Origin: Halobellus clavatus
Lineage (GTDB): Archaea; Halobacteriota; Halobacteria; Halobacteriales; Haloferacaceae
DNA: 64,000 nucleotides
NCBI RefSeq assembly: GCF_900107195.1
Contig: NZ_FNPB01000005.1
Span: 1 to 64,000, forward strand
Reading direction: 5' to 3'
How positions within the stretch are numbered: position 1 is the stretch's first letter; each line of letters opens with the position of its first letter. The position numbers and the translations under genes were made by a program. The notes under the pieces were generated by a model. That model made no database searches. It saw only the letters and a program-made list of their open reading frames with translations, and was not told where the DNA came from. Shown here one piece after another: positions 26,966 through 35,817 of the stretch.

Positions 26966-27101
26966 AGCGGTACGTAGTCGGTGACGGGACTTAAGTCCAA
27001 TCGGGGGCGTCGACGCGCCCGCACCGACCGACAGTGGCCGCCGCCGGACGGGAACGACCGCAGACGAATCGCTGAAATACCTGCTTTTCGTATAGTCCAA
27101 C

Positions 27102-29159
27102 GTGTCTCAACAGGTCGGCCGCGTCGACACGCTCTTTCTCCACGAGTCCGGCGACGACTTCCTCGTGGTCGTCGAGCGCGACGGCGAGCGCGTCTTCCGC
27201 GCGCGCTTGGAACTGAAGGAGACGAACGCCGGCCCCCGTCCCGCGAAATTCCGTCTCAAGCGTGGGTCGACGGAGGAACCGCGCGATCCGAGCCAGTTCG
27301 TCGAACTCGCGCGACGCGCCTCCCGAATCCGCATCTCCGAGCAGACGTCGACGGGTCGTCGGCAGGAGTTACAGGAGATGTTGGACGGCTATCAGCTCGA
27401 CGCGCTGGTGGTCCGGACCTGCCGCTACTGTGCGTCCGATGGTCGGTACTCACCGATCACCGAGGAGACGGCCATCAAGACCGATCGCGAGTACATCTGT
27501 CCGGAGTGCGCAAAGCGCGAACTCGAACGGGAACTCGACTTCTCGGCCTCGGGACGCCTCACCGGAGCGGCCCAGGACCGCCTCGAGGATCTCCTCCTCG
27601 ACACGCAGGACCTCGATCGGATCTCGAATCTCCTCTCCGGCGGGCTCGATCCCGACCTCACGAAGTTCGACACCGTCAGCGCGACGACCGACGAGGTCGA
27701 CCTCGTCGAGACGTCGACGCTGGATCTGCATCCCGAACTCCAGCGACGCGTCGAGGACCGCTTCGACACGCTCCTGCCGGTACAGTCGCTCTCGGTCGAC
27801 AACGGCCTGTTCGAGGAGCGTGACCAACTCGTCGTGAGCGCCACCGCGACCGGGAAGACGCTCGTCGGCGAACTCGCAGGACTCGACCGCGCGTTGAAGG
27901 GCGAGGGGAAACTGCTCTTTCTCGTCCCGCTGGTCGCGCTCGCGAACCAGAAACACGAGGACTTCGAGGACCGATACGGTGACCTCCTCGACGTCACGAT
28001 CCGCGTGGGTGCCTCCCGCATCAATGACGACGGCAACCGCTTCAATCCGAACGCGGACGTCGTCGTCGGGACCTACGAGGGGATCGACCACGCGCTCCGG
28101 ACGGGGAAAGACCTCGGTGACATCGGCACGGTCGTCATCGACGAGATCCATACCCTCAAAGAGGAGGAACGCGGCCACCGCCTCGACGGACTGATCAGCC
28201 GACTCAAGTACTTCTGCGAAGAGCGCGAGCGGCGACGCGACGGCTACGACGGGGCCCAGTACGTGTACCTCTCGGCGACGGTCGGGAATCCCGAATCGCT
28301 GGCCGAGCGCCTCCGCGCGACGCTGATCGAGTTCGAGGAGCGACCGGTGCCGATCGAGCGGCACGTGACGTTCGCCGACGGACGTGAGAAGCCCGACATC
28401 GTGAACAAGTTGGTTCGGCGGGAGTTCGACTCGAAGTCCTCGAAGGGCTACCGGGGGCAGACGATCGTCTTCACGAACTCTCGCCGCCGGTGTCACGAGA
28501 TCTCTCGAAAGCTCGAGTACGCCTCTGCACCGTACCACGCCGGCCTCGATTACGGCCGCCGGAAACAGGTCGAACGGCAGTTCGGTGACCAGGATCTGGC
28601 GGCGGTGGTGACGACCGCGGCGCTCGCGGCCGGCGTCGACTTCCCGGCCTCACAGGTGATCTTCGACTCGCTGGCGATGGGGATCGAGTGGCTGTCCGTC
28701 CAGGAGTTCGAGCAGATGCTCGGTCGCGCCGGCCGCCCCGACTACCACGATCAGGGGACGGTCTACCTGCTGGTCGAGCCCGACTGTACCTATCACAATT
28801 CGATGGAGATGACCGAAGACGAGCTGGCGTTCAAGCTCCTGAAAGGCGAGATGGAGGACGTCCTGACGCACTACGACGAGACCGCCGCCGCCGAAGAGAC
28901 CCTCGCGAACGTCGTCGTCGCCGGCAAGCGCGCCAAGCGGTTGAACGACCGAATGGTCGGCGACGTGCCCACGAAGCACGCGCTGGGCAAGCTCCTCCAG
29001 TGGGAGTTCATCGATGGGTTCGAGCCGACAGACCTGGGGCGCGCGGTCTGCCGGCACTTCCTCTCGCCGAGTGACGCGTTCACCATTCTGGACTTGATCC
29101 GCTCTGGGACCGACCCGTACGACCTGGTCGCAGAGATGGAACTGCAAGAAGAGCGCTGA
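27102..29159 (+). CDS. DEAD/DEAH-box (Ski2-like) helicase with DUF5814-type zinc-ribbon N-terminus
   Basis: 685 residues. The N-terminal region of about 210 residues contains a zinc ribbon, C107/C110 (CRYC) and C133/C136 (CPEC). The helicase core follows: Walker A ATATGKT (247-253), Walker B DEIH (347-350), motif III SATVG and motif VI QMLGRAGRP (about 540-548). These show an ATP-dependent superfamily 2 helicase. The architecture matches the haloarchaeal group annotated DUF5814. Nucleic-acid substrate and pathway are not known. The start is a GTG at 27102 with TATA-like aaatacc about 26 nt upstream (leaderless). Confidence 0.9.
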   Translation: MSQQVGRVDTLFLHESGDDFLVVVERDGERVFRARLELKETNAGPRPAKFRLKRGSTEEPRDPSQFVELARRASRIRISEQTSTGRRQELQEMLDGYQLDALVVRTCRYCASDGRYSPITEETAIKTDREYICPECAKRELERELDFSASGRLTGAAQDRLEDLLLDTQDLDRISNLLSGGLDPDLTKFDTVSATTDEVDLVETSTLDLHPELQRRVEDRFDTLLPVQSLSVDNGLFEERDQLVVSATATGKTLVGELAGLDRALKGEGKLLFLVPLVALANQKHEDFEDRYGDLLDVTIRVGASRINDDGNRFNPNADVVVGTYEGIDHALRTGKDLGDIGTVVIDEIHTLKEEERGHRLDGLISRLKYFCEERERRRDGYDGAQYVYLSATVGNPESLAERLRATLIEFEERPVPIERHVTFADGREKPDIVNKLVRREFDSKSSKGYRGQTIVFTNSRRRCHEISRKLEYASAPYHAGLDYGRRKQVERQFGDQDLAAVVTTAALAAGVDFPASQVIFDSLAMGIEWLSVQEFEQMLGRAGRPDYHDQGTVYLLVEPDCTYHNSMEMTEDELAFKLLKGEMEDVLTHYDETAAAEETLANVVVAGKRAKRLNDRMVGDVPTKHALGKLLQWEFIDGFEPTDLGRAVCRHFLSPSDAFTILDLIRSGTDPYDLVAEMELQEER

Positions 29160-29395
29160 GGCGTACATCGGCCACCGTCGGCCCCCTCCTCGCCGGGGTC
29201 GGCCTCGTCGCTCCGCTCCGTGTCGGATTCGTGATGCGAACAGGCGGCACACCGCTCTCGCTCCGCGCCGACGTGCCGCACACCCGCTGCCCGGCGCGGA
29301 GTCGCGCTCAGCGCACGCGGGCTCTGGTCCCGTCTTGGTAGATAAACTCCCCCCGTATCCCACAGCCTTTTGCAGAACCGCGGTGACTGCCGGCT

Positions 29396-31246
29396 GTGGT
29401 CTCGATTACGCTGGCGACGCTCGTGGTCTTCCTCGTCGTCCTCGGTGCGCTCACGCTCTTCGTGATCGAGCCGGTCCCGGTCGACGTCACCGCACTGGGC
29501 GTGTTGGTCTCGCTGGTGCTGATCCAGCCGGCCTCGGCGATCGCTGCGGGCTACGGACTGCTCTCGGAGCCGATCGTCCTCTTCGCCGACTACCCGGCCG
29601 ACGCGCTGTCCGGTTTTTCGAGCACGGCCACGCTGACGGTACTCGCGATGTTCATCCTCAGCGAGGGCGTCCAGCGGACGGGCGTGATCCAGCGCCTCGG
29701 CGCGATGATCGCTTCGTTTACGGGCGACAGCGTCGATCGCCAACTCGGCGCGACGATCGGCGTCGTCGCGCCGATCTCGGGGTTCATCAACAACACCGCT
29801 GCGGTCGCGATCCTTCTCCCGATGGTGACAGATCTCGCCGAGCGGGGCGGGACGTCGCCGTCGAAGCTTCTCCTCGCGCTCTCGTACGCGTCGATGTTCG
29901 GCGGCACGCTCACGTTGATCGGCACCTCGACGAACATCCTCGCCTCAGAGCTGTCCGGGCGACTCATCGGGCGATCGTTCACGATGTTCGAGTTCACGCA
30001 ACTCGGAATCGTGGTGTCGATCGTCGGGGCCGCGTACCTGTTGACGGTCGGGAAGTGGCTGACGCCCGAGCGGATCCCACCGCGACAGGACCTCACCGAG
30101 GAGTTCGAGATGGGCGAGTACCTGACGGAGGTCGTCGTGCGCGAGGACTCGCCGCTCGTCGGCCAGCAGGTCCAGCGCGCACTCGTCGAGACCGACTTCG
30201 ACGTCGATCTGATTCAACTGATCCGCGGAGAAGAGATCTTCTTAGAGCCGCTCGGCCCCAAGCAGATTCAGGCGGGCGACGTCTTCGCGCTCCGGACCGA
30301 TCGCGACACCCTCGTCGATCTGCTCGACGTCGAGGGTCTCTCTATCGTGCCGATCGCCGTTGACGAGGACGAACTCGAAGCGGGCGAATCCAGACAGAAC
30401 CTCGTCGAAGTCGTGATCTCGCCGGGATCGTCGCTGGTCGGGGAATCGCTCGTCTCAGCGAGCTTCCGGCAGCGGTACAATGCGACGGTGCTCGCGCTTC
30501 GACGCGGCCAGGAACTCATCCGCCGCCGGATGGACGACGTCACGCTCCGAGTTGGTGATACGCTACTCGTCCAGGCGACGGCCGACAGCGTCGAGCGACT
30601 GGACGCGAACCGCGATTTCATCGTCGCCCAGGAGATCGAGACGCACGACTACCGTGCGTCGAAGACCCCAGTCGCGGTGGGGATCGTTCTCGCCGTCGTC
30701 GGACTCGCGGCGCTCGACGTGCTTCCGATCGTCGTCGCCGCGCTCGCGGGCGCGCTCGCAATGGTTGTGACGCGGTGTCTCCGACCGCCGGAACTCTACG
30801 AGGCCGTCCAGTGGGACGTGGTGTTCCTCCTCGCCGGGGTGATCCCGCTCGGGGTCGCCTTAGAGACGTCCGGCGGCGCGGCGCTTCTGGCAGATCTGGT
30901 CGTGGCCAGTGGAAACTTCCTCCCGATCGCCGGTGTCCTCGCGGTGTTCTACCTCCTGACCGCGCTCTTGACGAACGTGATCTCGAACAACGCGAGCGTC
31001 GTGCTGATGATCCCTGTCGCCGTCGAGGCCGCACAGGTACTTGGCGCGAACCCCTTCTCGTTCGTGCTGGCCGTCACCTTCGCGGCGTCGACGGCGTTTA
31101 TGACGCCGGTCGGATATCAGACGAACCTCTTCGTCTACGGTCCCGGGGGGTACCGATTCAGCGATTACCTCCGGGTCGGCGGCCCGTTGCAGTTGGTCCT
31201 GGGGATCGTCACCACTATCGGCATCGTGGTCATCTGGGGGCTCTGA
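29396..31246 (+). CDS. SLC13/DASS-type permease with two RCK_C domains
   Basis: 616 residues. Two membrane halves (about 1-215 and 415-616) carry the family marks GFINNTAAVAILLPMV (about 126-141) and ALLTNVISNNASVVLMIPVAV (about 521-541). Between them are two RCK_C/TrkA-C-type ligand-binding domains (about 235-310 and 340-410). This layout is common in prokaryotic SLC13 proteins that import sulfate, dicarboxylates or other anions with Na+. The substrate is not readable. It starts with GTG at 29396. The 236 bases before it are without a gene. Confidence 0.87.
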   Translation: MVSITLATLVVFLVVLGALTLFVIEPVPVDVTALGVLVSLVLIQPASAIAAGYGLLSEPIVLFADYPADALSGFSSTATLTVLAMFILSEGVQRTGVIQRLGAMIASFTGDSVDRQLGATIGVVAPISGFINNTAAVAILLPMVTDLAERGGTSPSKLLLALSYASMFGGTLTLIGTSTNILASELSGRLIGRSFTMFEFTQLGIVVSIVGAAYLLTVGKWLTPERIPPRQDLTEEFEMGEYLTEVVVREDSPLVGQQVQRALVETDFDVDLIQLIRGEEIFLEPLGPKQIQAGDVFALRTDRDTLVDLLDVEGLSIVPIAVDEDELEAGESRQNLVEVVISPGSSLVGESLVSASFRQRYNATVLALRRGQELIRRRMDDVTLRVGDTLLVQATADSVERLDANRDFIVAQEIETHDYRASKTPVAVGIVLAVVGLAALDVLPIVVAALAGALAMVVTRCLRPPELYEAVQWDVVFLLAGVIPLGVALETSGGAALLADLVVASGNFLPIAGVLAVFYLLTALLTNVISNNASVVLMIPVAVEAAQVLGANPFSFVLAVTFAASTAFMTPVGYQTNLFVYGPGGYRFSDYLRVGGPLQLVLGIVTTIGIVVIWGL

Positions 31247-31313
31247 ACGGCCGATCGCGCGACCGCCGGCCGAACGAAATCCTTTACTCGGTGTCGGGTC
31301 GACGTAGAGGTGC

Positions 31314-31386
31314 GGGACCGTGGGTTAGCCTGGTATACTTCGGGCCTTGGGTGCCCGTGACCCCGGTTCGAATCCGGGCGGTCCCA
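31314..31386 (+). tRNA. tRNA-Pro(UGG)
   Basis: The acceptor GGGACCG pairs with CGGTCCC, discriminator A at 31386. The anticodon stem CGGGC/GCCCG holds loop CTTGGGT, giving TGG (proline). The T arm is CCCGG-TTCGAAT-CCGGG. There is no intron and CCA is not encoded. The following 1.2 kb is accessory DNA, but I found no repeat of this tRNA's 3' end there. Confidence 0.94.
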
Positions 31387-31447
31387 TACTCATTACGCAT
31401 ATACCGGATGAAATCTCCGGTTTTAGCGGCCGTACGAGGTGGTCGCG

Positions 31448-31636
31448 ATGATGCGCCTCGACGCCGAGGCGCAGCCTCGTTACTGTGACAACTGCGGCGC
31501 TCGCGTCACCCACGACTTCCGCCGTGCCTACGGTGATAGTATCGGCGTCGCCCACCGCCGCCGCGACTGTGATACTGCCGTCCGGATTCAGCAAGGGTCC
31601 GCCGCCGGGCACGACCGCAGCAGGCCTGATGCGTAG
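31448..31636 (+). CDS. Small zinc-finger-like protein, possibly decayed
   Basis: 62 residues from the ATG at 31448. It begins MMRLDAEAQPRYCDNCGARVTHDFRR in two parts (C14-x-x-C17) and ends in a CDTAVRIQQGSAAG segment. This resembles very short haloarchaeal zinc-finger proteins in which a second CxxC stands late in the chain. Here the second pair reads R-x-x-C (HRRRDC), so one ligand is missing. A single cgc-for-tgc change would explain that. A TTTTAG box about 26 nt before the ATG suggests a leaderless transcript. It may be active, altered or dead. Confidence 0.45.
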   Translation: MMRLDAEAQPRYCDNCGARVTHDFRRAYGDSIGVAHRRRDCDTAVRIQQGSAAGHDRSRPDA

Positions 31637-31872
31637 AAGAGTTCGGGCCCGGGATCTTCGATACCGCTCGACGTCCAGCCGACTGGATTACCGATGTGGT
31701 TGATCGAAAACAGTCCGGCACTTGAACCGCCTGCTCGTCCGCCTCGACGCGCGTACCGGTGCAGTCCAGTGGGCGACGCAGGCGCTACTCACGTTATTTC
31801 ACGATTTTATGGCCGAAACAGCCGTGAGAGCCTGCGTGCGAAACTACTGCTAACTGTACTTGTAGACTCTGT

Positions 31873-32061
31873 TTATTCTACACCAATAGAGATATACTTT
31901 CCACAGACAGGACACTCCTCACCGACATATTGATAATGGGCACCTTTCTCATCCTTCTTGTCCGTGGAACTGACCAGTCTCACCTCTTCACCCGAGTCAA
32001 TAGTGAATTGAACTCTGCCACTACACCCTTGCCGCTCACACTGCACGTCTTTCAGTGCCAT
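31873..32061 (-). CDS. Small zinc-ribbon-like protein, AT-rich
   Basis: 62 residues with four cysteines: C8 and C13 (CERQGC) and a later CPVC pair (about C50, C53). A metal-binding ribbon is suggested. The start at the ATG 32059-32061 is supported by the AT-rich TATA-like box about 26 nt upstream (TTTATATTTTATAC, minus strand, about 32080-32093); a longer frame would begin inside that promoter. No family is recognised. Low GC relative to its surroundings suggests transfer. Many haloarchaeal proteins of this size with two Cys pairs are regulators of unknown target. Confidence 0.65.
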   Translation of the reverse strand: MALKDVQCERQGCSGRVQFTIDSGEEVRLVSSTDKKDEKGAHYQYVGEECPVCGKYISIGVE

Positions 32062-32106
32062 ATTTGGGGTGTAGTTGTATAAAATATAAATATGTCGATA
32101 CACCAA

Positions 32107-32618
32107 TATTTCAAAATCGGGTTTTATTTGTATTTAAGATGTAGGCTCCCTGTACTGACCGATCCCTACGTTACCTGTACTGACCGATGCGTTAGTCACC
32201 TGAACTAACTGTGTCCCATTCAGGTGTAGACTCTCTTCTATGCCACCCAGATTCAAAATAGATGGTCCGGTTTGGTCGCCTCCCGGGTCATCTTTCTGCT
32301 GTGCGCCGGCATTGTCGCAAGACGCCGACAAATATCGAGCCGGAGGGTTCGAGATCGGCGAACAGGACTCCCGCGCTCGTTCCGCCGATGCCGACGAACA
32401 CGTAGCCGCGAGCCTCCTGCCGAAGGCGTCGATGGTGCCTCTCCCACAATCGCACCCGGGCAGCGCGCCTCGACAACAAGCACGCTTTCACATCCACGGT
32501 CGCCCGTCACTCCACCGAGCATCGTTCCGGCTCGTGTGATCGACGTCGGTCGTCCGTCTCTCCGCAGTCAGTGAGTTCGTGATGATCCTCCGGCGGAGAG
32601 TCACTCAGAGCGTCGGTA
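32107..32618. other. Accessory intergenic region with short tandem repeats and decayed coding scraps
   Basis: About 510 bases without a convincing gene. At 32149-32213 a unit of about 25 bp containing CCTGTACTGACCGAT occurs twice exactly and once degenerately. A minus-strand frame over it reads two N-glycosylation-type sequons (NGT, NAS), but has no plausible promoter or signal peptide. Further on, a minus-strand stretch (about 32320-32440) reads GYVFVGIGGTSAGVLFADLE, which looks protein-like but is cut off at both ends. The region looks like the remains of several events. Confidence 0.4.
32149..32213. repeat. 25-bp-period tandem repeat (2 exact cores + 1 degenerate)
   Basis: CCTGTACTGACCGAT at 32149-32163 and 32174-32188, and CCTGAACTAACTGTG at 32199-32213, all spaced 25 bp. 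The spacers share a cgtta core. Too short and too few to be CRISPR. Confidence 0.5.
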
Positions 32619-33368
32619 CTACATCCCGGAAAGGATCCCGCCGTCGACGGCGAGCGCCGCCCCGTGAATGAACGACGCCTCGTCGCTGGCCAGGAACGCT
32701 GCGATCTCACCGATCTCCTCCGCCTCGGCGTACCGCCCCGCCGGCGTCTCCGCCGCGAGATCGGCGAGTTCGTCGAGCATATCGTCGGTCATCCCGGTGG
32801 CCACGAACCCCGGGCAGATCGCGTTCGCGCGGATCTCGGGGCCGTGCTTGTTCGCGAGCGCCTTCGTGAAGCCGACGAGTCCGTGCTTGGAGGCGGTATA
32901 CGCCGGTCCGCCACCCCCGCCGGACCGCCCAGCGACTGAGGCGGTGTTGATCACCACGCCCTCGTCGTCGCCGGCGAGCAGTGCCGGAAGCGCCGCCTTC
33001 GTCAGCAGAAACGGGCCGTCGAGATTGACACCGAGGACGTCGAACCACCGCTCTCTGGACAGTTCCTCCAGCGACTGGTCGCCGTCGAAGACGCCGGCGT
33101 TGTTGCAGAGAACGTCGATCGTCCCGTACTCGTCGCGGGCCGCTTCGACGACTTCTCCCACACAGGTTTCGTCGGCGACGTCGCCGTAGACGCCGATGGC
33201 GTCCCCGCCGCCCGCGACGATGTCGTCGGCCACGCGCGTGACGCCCGCCTCGTCAACATCTACGGCCACAACGTTTGCGCCCCGCACCGCGAACTCGCGG
33301 GCCATCGCCTCGCCCATTCCGGACGCTGCTCCCGTCACCACGGCGACGCTCGTCTCGATTCGGACCAT
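32619..33368 (-). CDS. Short-chain dehydrogenase/reductase (SDR)
   Basis: 249 residues, a classical SDR. The nucleotide-binding TGAASGMG is at 12-19, the adenine-side NNAG at 89-92, and the catalytic set is S144 (NTASVAG), Y157 and K161 (YTASK). D37 and D39 after the second strand (VAVDVDE) favour NAD over NADP. The closing AVDGGILSGM is typical of 3-oxoacyl reductase and glucose dehydrogenase-like members. The substrate cannot be assigned. It stands alone between accessory DNA and the palindrome at 33439. Confidence 0.9.
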   Translation of the reverse strand: MVRIETSVAVVTGAASGMGEAMAREFAVRGANVVAVDVDEAGVTRVADDIVAGGGDAIGVYGDVADETCVGEVVEAARDEYGTIDVLCNNAGVFDGDQSLEELSRERWFDVLGVNLDGPFLLTKAALPALLAGDDEGVVINTASVAGRSGGGGGPAYTASKHGLVGFTKALANKHGPEIRANAICPGFVATGMTDDMLDELADLAAETPAGRYAEAEEIGEIAAFLASDEASFIHGAALAVDGGILSGM

Positions 33369-33438
33369 ACTCTGCCCCCCGATGGCGTTCGGGTAAAGGC
33401 TTGGGTGGACAACGAACCGATCGCGGCGTCACACACTC

Positions 33439-33520
33439 ATAGTGTTTACTCTCACTTTTTACCGCCGAGCGCCACCCCCGTTGGCAGCGCCCGGCGGTAA
33501 GAGATGAGAGTAAACACTAT
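33439..33520. repeat. 82-bp near-perfect palindrome (MITE-like)
   Basis: Outer arms ATAGTGTTTACTCTCA (33439-33454) and its exact reverse complement (33505-33520), 16 of 16 matching. Inner arms ACCGCCG (33461-33467) and CGGCGGT (33492-33498) also pair, and gcgc continues toward the centre. Arms total about 34 bp with few mismatches around a C-rich loop. The 8 bases on each side do not match, so no target duplication is visible. It could be a miniature transposable element, a cruciform regulatory site or a strong terminator. Confidence 0.75.
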
Positions 33521-33658
33521 CAGGAGTCGATACTCGGCTGCGCCGAGTCCGGGACGGCGCGGGCCGGCTCGAAAGACCTATATATTCGTTGTGGGGATGC
33601 GGCCGCCCGCCGAACAGCCCCGGATCGTTCACCAGCCTTCCGTGCGCACCGGTAACGT

Positions 33659-34132
33659 ATGTCTACGGAGTCCGACTCCGCGACATCCGCCGCATTGACC
33701 GACGGAAACTGGGAAGCCGGCGTTCTCGGTGGGATCACCGGAGCCGCAGCGATGGGCATTCTGGTGCTCGTGATGAATTCTCCGACCCTCGCCGTCGCCA
33801 TCCCCTCGCTGTACGGACTGGCGCCGCCGCCGAGTGCGGGCGCTGGACTCGTCGTGCACCTCTCACACGGCGCGGTTCTCGGGGTCGTCTTCGCGACCGG
33901 GATGGCCGTCCTGGGCACGCCATCCGTCCGAACCGTCGTGGCCGCCGGCCTCGGCTGGGGAGTCGTCACCTGGGTAGGTCTCGCCGCCGTCGTGATGCCG
34001 GTCTGGCTCTCCGTTGTCGGGTCCCCCGCCTCGCCGCCGTTCCCCAACTTCGCACCGCCTTCGCTGCTGTGGCACGCCGTCTACGGAGTCGTTCTCGGCG
34101 GGGTCTACGCGGTGACGCGAACCCGCGTGTAG
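33659..34132 (+). CDS. Four-helix membrane protein of unknown function
   Basis: 157 residues with about four hydrophobic segments (roughly 21-41, 63-85, 90-115 and 138-154). Conserved-looking features are glycine pairs in the helices (GVLGGITGAAAMG) and the terminal WHAVYGVVLGGVYAVT. It resembles small DUF1440/DUF6789-type membrane proteins, but I am not certain. The ATG at 33659 follows a roughly 140-bp gap after the palindrome. Confidence 0.7.
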   Translation: MSTESDSATSAALTDGNWEAGVLGGITGAAAMGILVLVMNSPTLAVAIPSLYGLAPPPSAGAGLVVHLSHGAVLGVVFATGMAVLGTPSVRTVVAAGLGWGVVTWVGLAAVVMPVWLSVVGSPASPPFPNFAPPSLLWHAVYGVVLGGVYAVTRTRV

Positions 34133-34378
34133 TCGCCGAACGGAAACCTATCGTCAGGGGTTGCGTCTGGGCGCCTCGACGGCAGCGAAACGGCGCTGCG
34201 GGGACAGTCCATCGCCGTTCTCGCCGCCCCCGTCACTGCCCCGGATTTCCGAATCCACGGTCCCCCGTGGTCTACGCGACGAGTGCGACTGACACCTCGG
34301 GGTCGTCGAGACCGAGCACCGCTTCGAGGATGGCGGCCGCGACCGAACGCGGAGCGACGAACCGACACCGACGCCGCC

Positions 34379-34894
34379 TCACCGGAATATCTGCTGGTCG
34401 CGCTCACCATCCCGATCGCGATCGGGGATCGCCTCGATCTTCTCGCGGCTGATCGCGTCGAGTTCCGCCACTGCGTCCTCGACCCAGCCGGCGAAGCCGG
34501 ACAGCAGGCGTTCTCGAACGACCTGCTCGGGGACTGGCGTGTACACGTACACGTGACCGCCCTGTCTGAGCAACCGCCGTTCGCGTTCGACCACGCCGAT
34601 CTCCACGAGATCAACGAGGTGGCGCGCGATCACGCTCCGATCGAATTCGAGCCGATCTGCCAGTTCTGCGACGGTCACGCCGTCGTGTTCCATCACGCAG
34701 AGGCAGACATCCAGTTCCGTTTCGCCGATGCCGAACACGGTTTCGAGGAGGACTTCGACCGCCGGTTCGATCGGTGGCTGGGTTCCGCTGAGTCGTTCCA
34801 TCTCTCGGTCGCAACACTCCACTCCGTGGCTCCCGATCGCTACCGTGTCGCAGTCGGGACAGCGTGCTAGGTTGGGCGGCTCGCTTCGGGCCAT
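34379..34894 (-). CDS. Winged-helix transcriptional regulator with N-terminal Cys cluster
   Basis: 171 residues. The N-terminus has C12, C15 (CPDC) and C27, C28 (ECC), a possible zinc ribbon. A winged helix follows (about 55-115): DVCLCVMEHDGVTVAELADRL, then EFDRSVIARHLVDLVEIGVV and a wing with LLRQGGHVYVYTPV. The C-terminal part is helical (about 125-171). This is the shape of haloarchaeal TrmB/MarR-like regulators. The ligand and target are unknown. The ATG at 34892-34894 is chosen to include the Cys cluster and exclude non-conserved upstream sequence. Confidence 0.8.
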   Translation of the reverse strand: MARSEPPNLARCPDCDTVAIGSHGVECCDREMERLSGTQPPIEPAVEVLLETVFGIGETELDVCLCVMEHDGVTVAELADRLEFDRSVIARHLVDLVEIGVVERERRLLRQGGHVYVYTPVPEQVVRERLLSGFAGWVEDAVAELDAISREKIEAIPDRDRDGERDQQIFR

Positions 34895-34994
34895 ACTACC
34901 CGTGCGAACAGGTCCCACATAGAGATGCTGCGGGTGTCCTGTGACGCTGCACAACCCACGATCGCTCGCTGTGGAATCCGGCCTTCTCCGGCGC

Positions 34995-35798
34995 TCACTT
35001 CCGCACTCGCTCGGGGGTGACCGCCAACACGTAGTCGACGAAGTTGTCGAACACCTGCGTGGTCTGTCGGGCCGCCGCGTCGTTCTCGTCGGTGATCCCG
35101 TCAAGGACGGCCTGGAGGTGCTCTTCGGAGAGTTGGTCCTCCTTCCGCCGGGTCACGTGTTCGGCCATCTCACGATCGTACTCGGGATGAAACTGGACCG
35201 CGAACGCGTTGCCGCGCCGGAAGCCGTGGATCCCGTAGTCGTTCTTCGCGAAGACGGTGGCCCCCGGCGGCGCCTCGACGACCCGATCGGAGTGGGTGGT
35301 GAACGCCACGAACTGCTCGTCGACGCCTTCGAGCAGTTCGTTCTCCCCGTCGTGTTCGATCGTGCGGTATCCGATCTCGTACCCGTCCATCGCCGCGACG
35401 CGCCCACCCAACACGTCCGCGAGCAACTGATGGCCGTAGCAGACGCCCAGCGTCGGGATGCCAGCTTTGACCGCGTCGCCGACCCAACTCTTCAGCCGCG
35501 CGATCCACTCACGATCCCAGTAGACGGAGGCCCACGAACCGGTGACCACGACACCGTCGTAGTGCAGCGTCTCGGGGAACTCACCCGAGGGCGCGTGAAA
35601 CTCCACGAGGTCGACGTCGAGGACGCGCCGGAAGTTCGCTCTCGTCTCCGCTGCGGACTGTGCCGCGTTCAACAGGGCGATTCGTGGCTGATCTGCGGGC
35701 GGTTTCGGGCGTCGAACGCCGGGGCCCGCCCGTCTCGACGCGACCGCGTCTGTGTCACTTCGTTCGTCGCTCGGCTCGGAGTCGTCTGATGCTGTCAT
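34995..35798 (-). CDS. Class I glutamine amidotransferase-like protein
   Basis: 267 residues. The triad is visible: nucleophile C120 in GVCYGHQ, H204 and E206 in VQFHPEYD. This is a functional-looking GATase-1 fold of the GuaA/YfeJ type without any synthase domain. The first ~38 residues are polar and disordered. It lies 19 nt downstream of the glutamate-cysteine ligase gene on the same strand, so the two are probably an operon. Hydrolysis of gamma-glutamyl bonds in gamma-glutamylcysteine or related peptides is an attractive guess from this context, not proven. Confidence 0.88.
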   Translation of the reverse strand: MTASDDSEPSDERSDTDAVASRRAGPGVRRPKPPADQPRIALLNAAQSAAETRANFRRVLDVDLVEFHAPSGEFPETLHYDGVVVTGSWASVYWDREWIARLKSWVGDAVKAGIPTLGVCYGHQLLADVLGGRVAAMDGYEIGYRTIEHDGENELLEGVDEQFVAFTTHSDRVVEAPPGATVFAKNDYGIHGFRRGNAFAVQFHPEYDREMAEHVTRRKEDQLSEEHLQAVLDGITDENDAAARQTTQVFDNFVDYVLAVTPERVRK

Positions 35799-35817
35799 GT
35801 ATCGCGAAGGTGTCGGA

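Noticed and set aside
32253-32522. Minus-strand frames over 32253-32522 as a gene
   Set aside because: Protein-like words (GYVFVGIGGTSAGVLFADLE) appear in one frame only briefly. There is no plausible start, promoter or ending, so I treat it as debris.
34133-34378. Possible gene in the gap before the winged-helix regulator
   Set aside because: Frames crossing it are Arg/Ser-rich and continue from antisense shadows on either side; no promoter or family signal.
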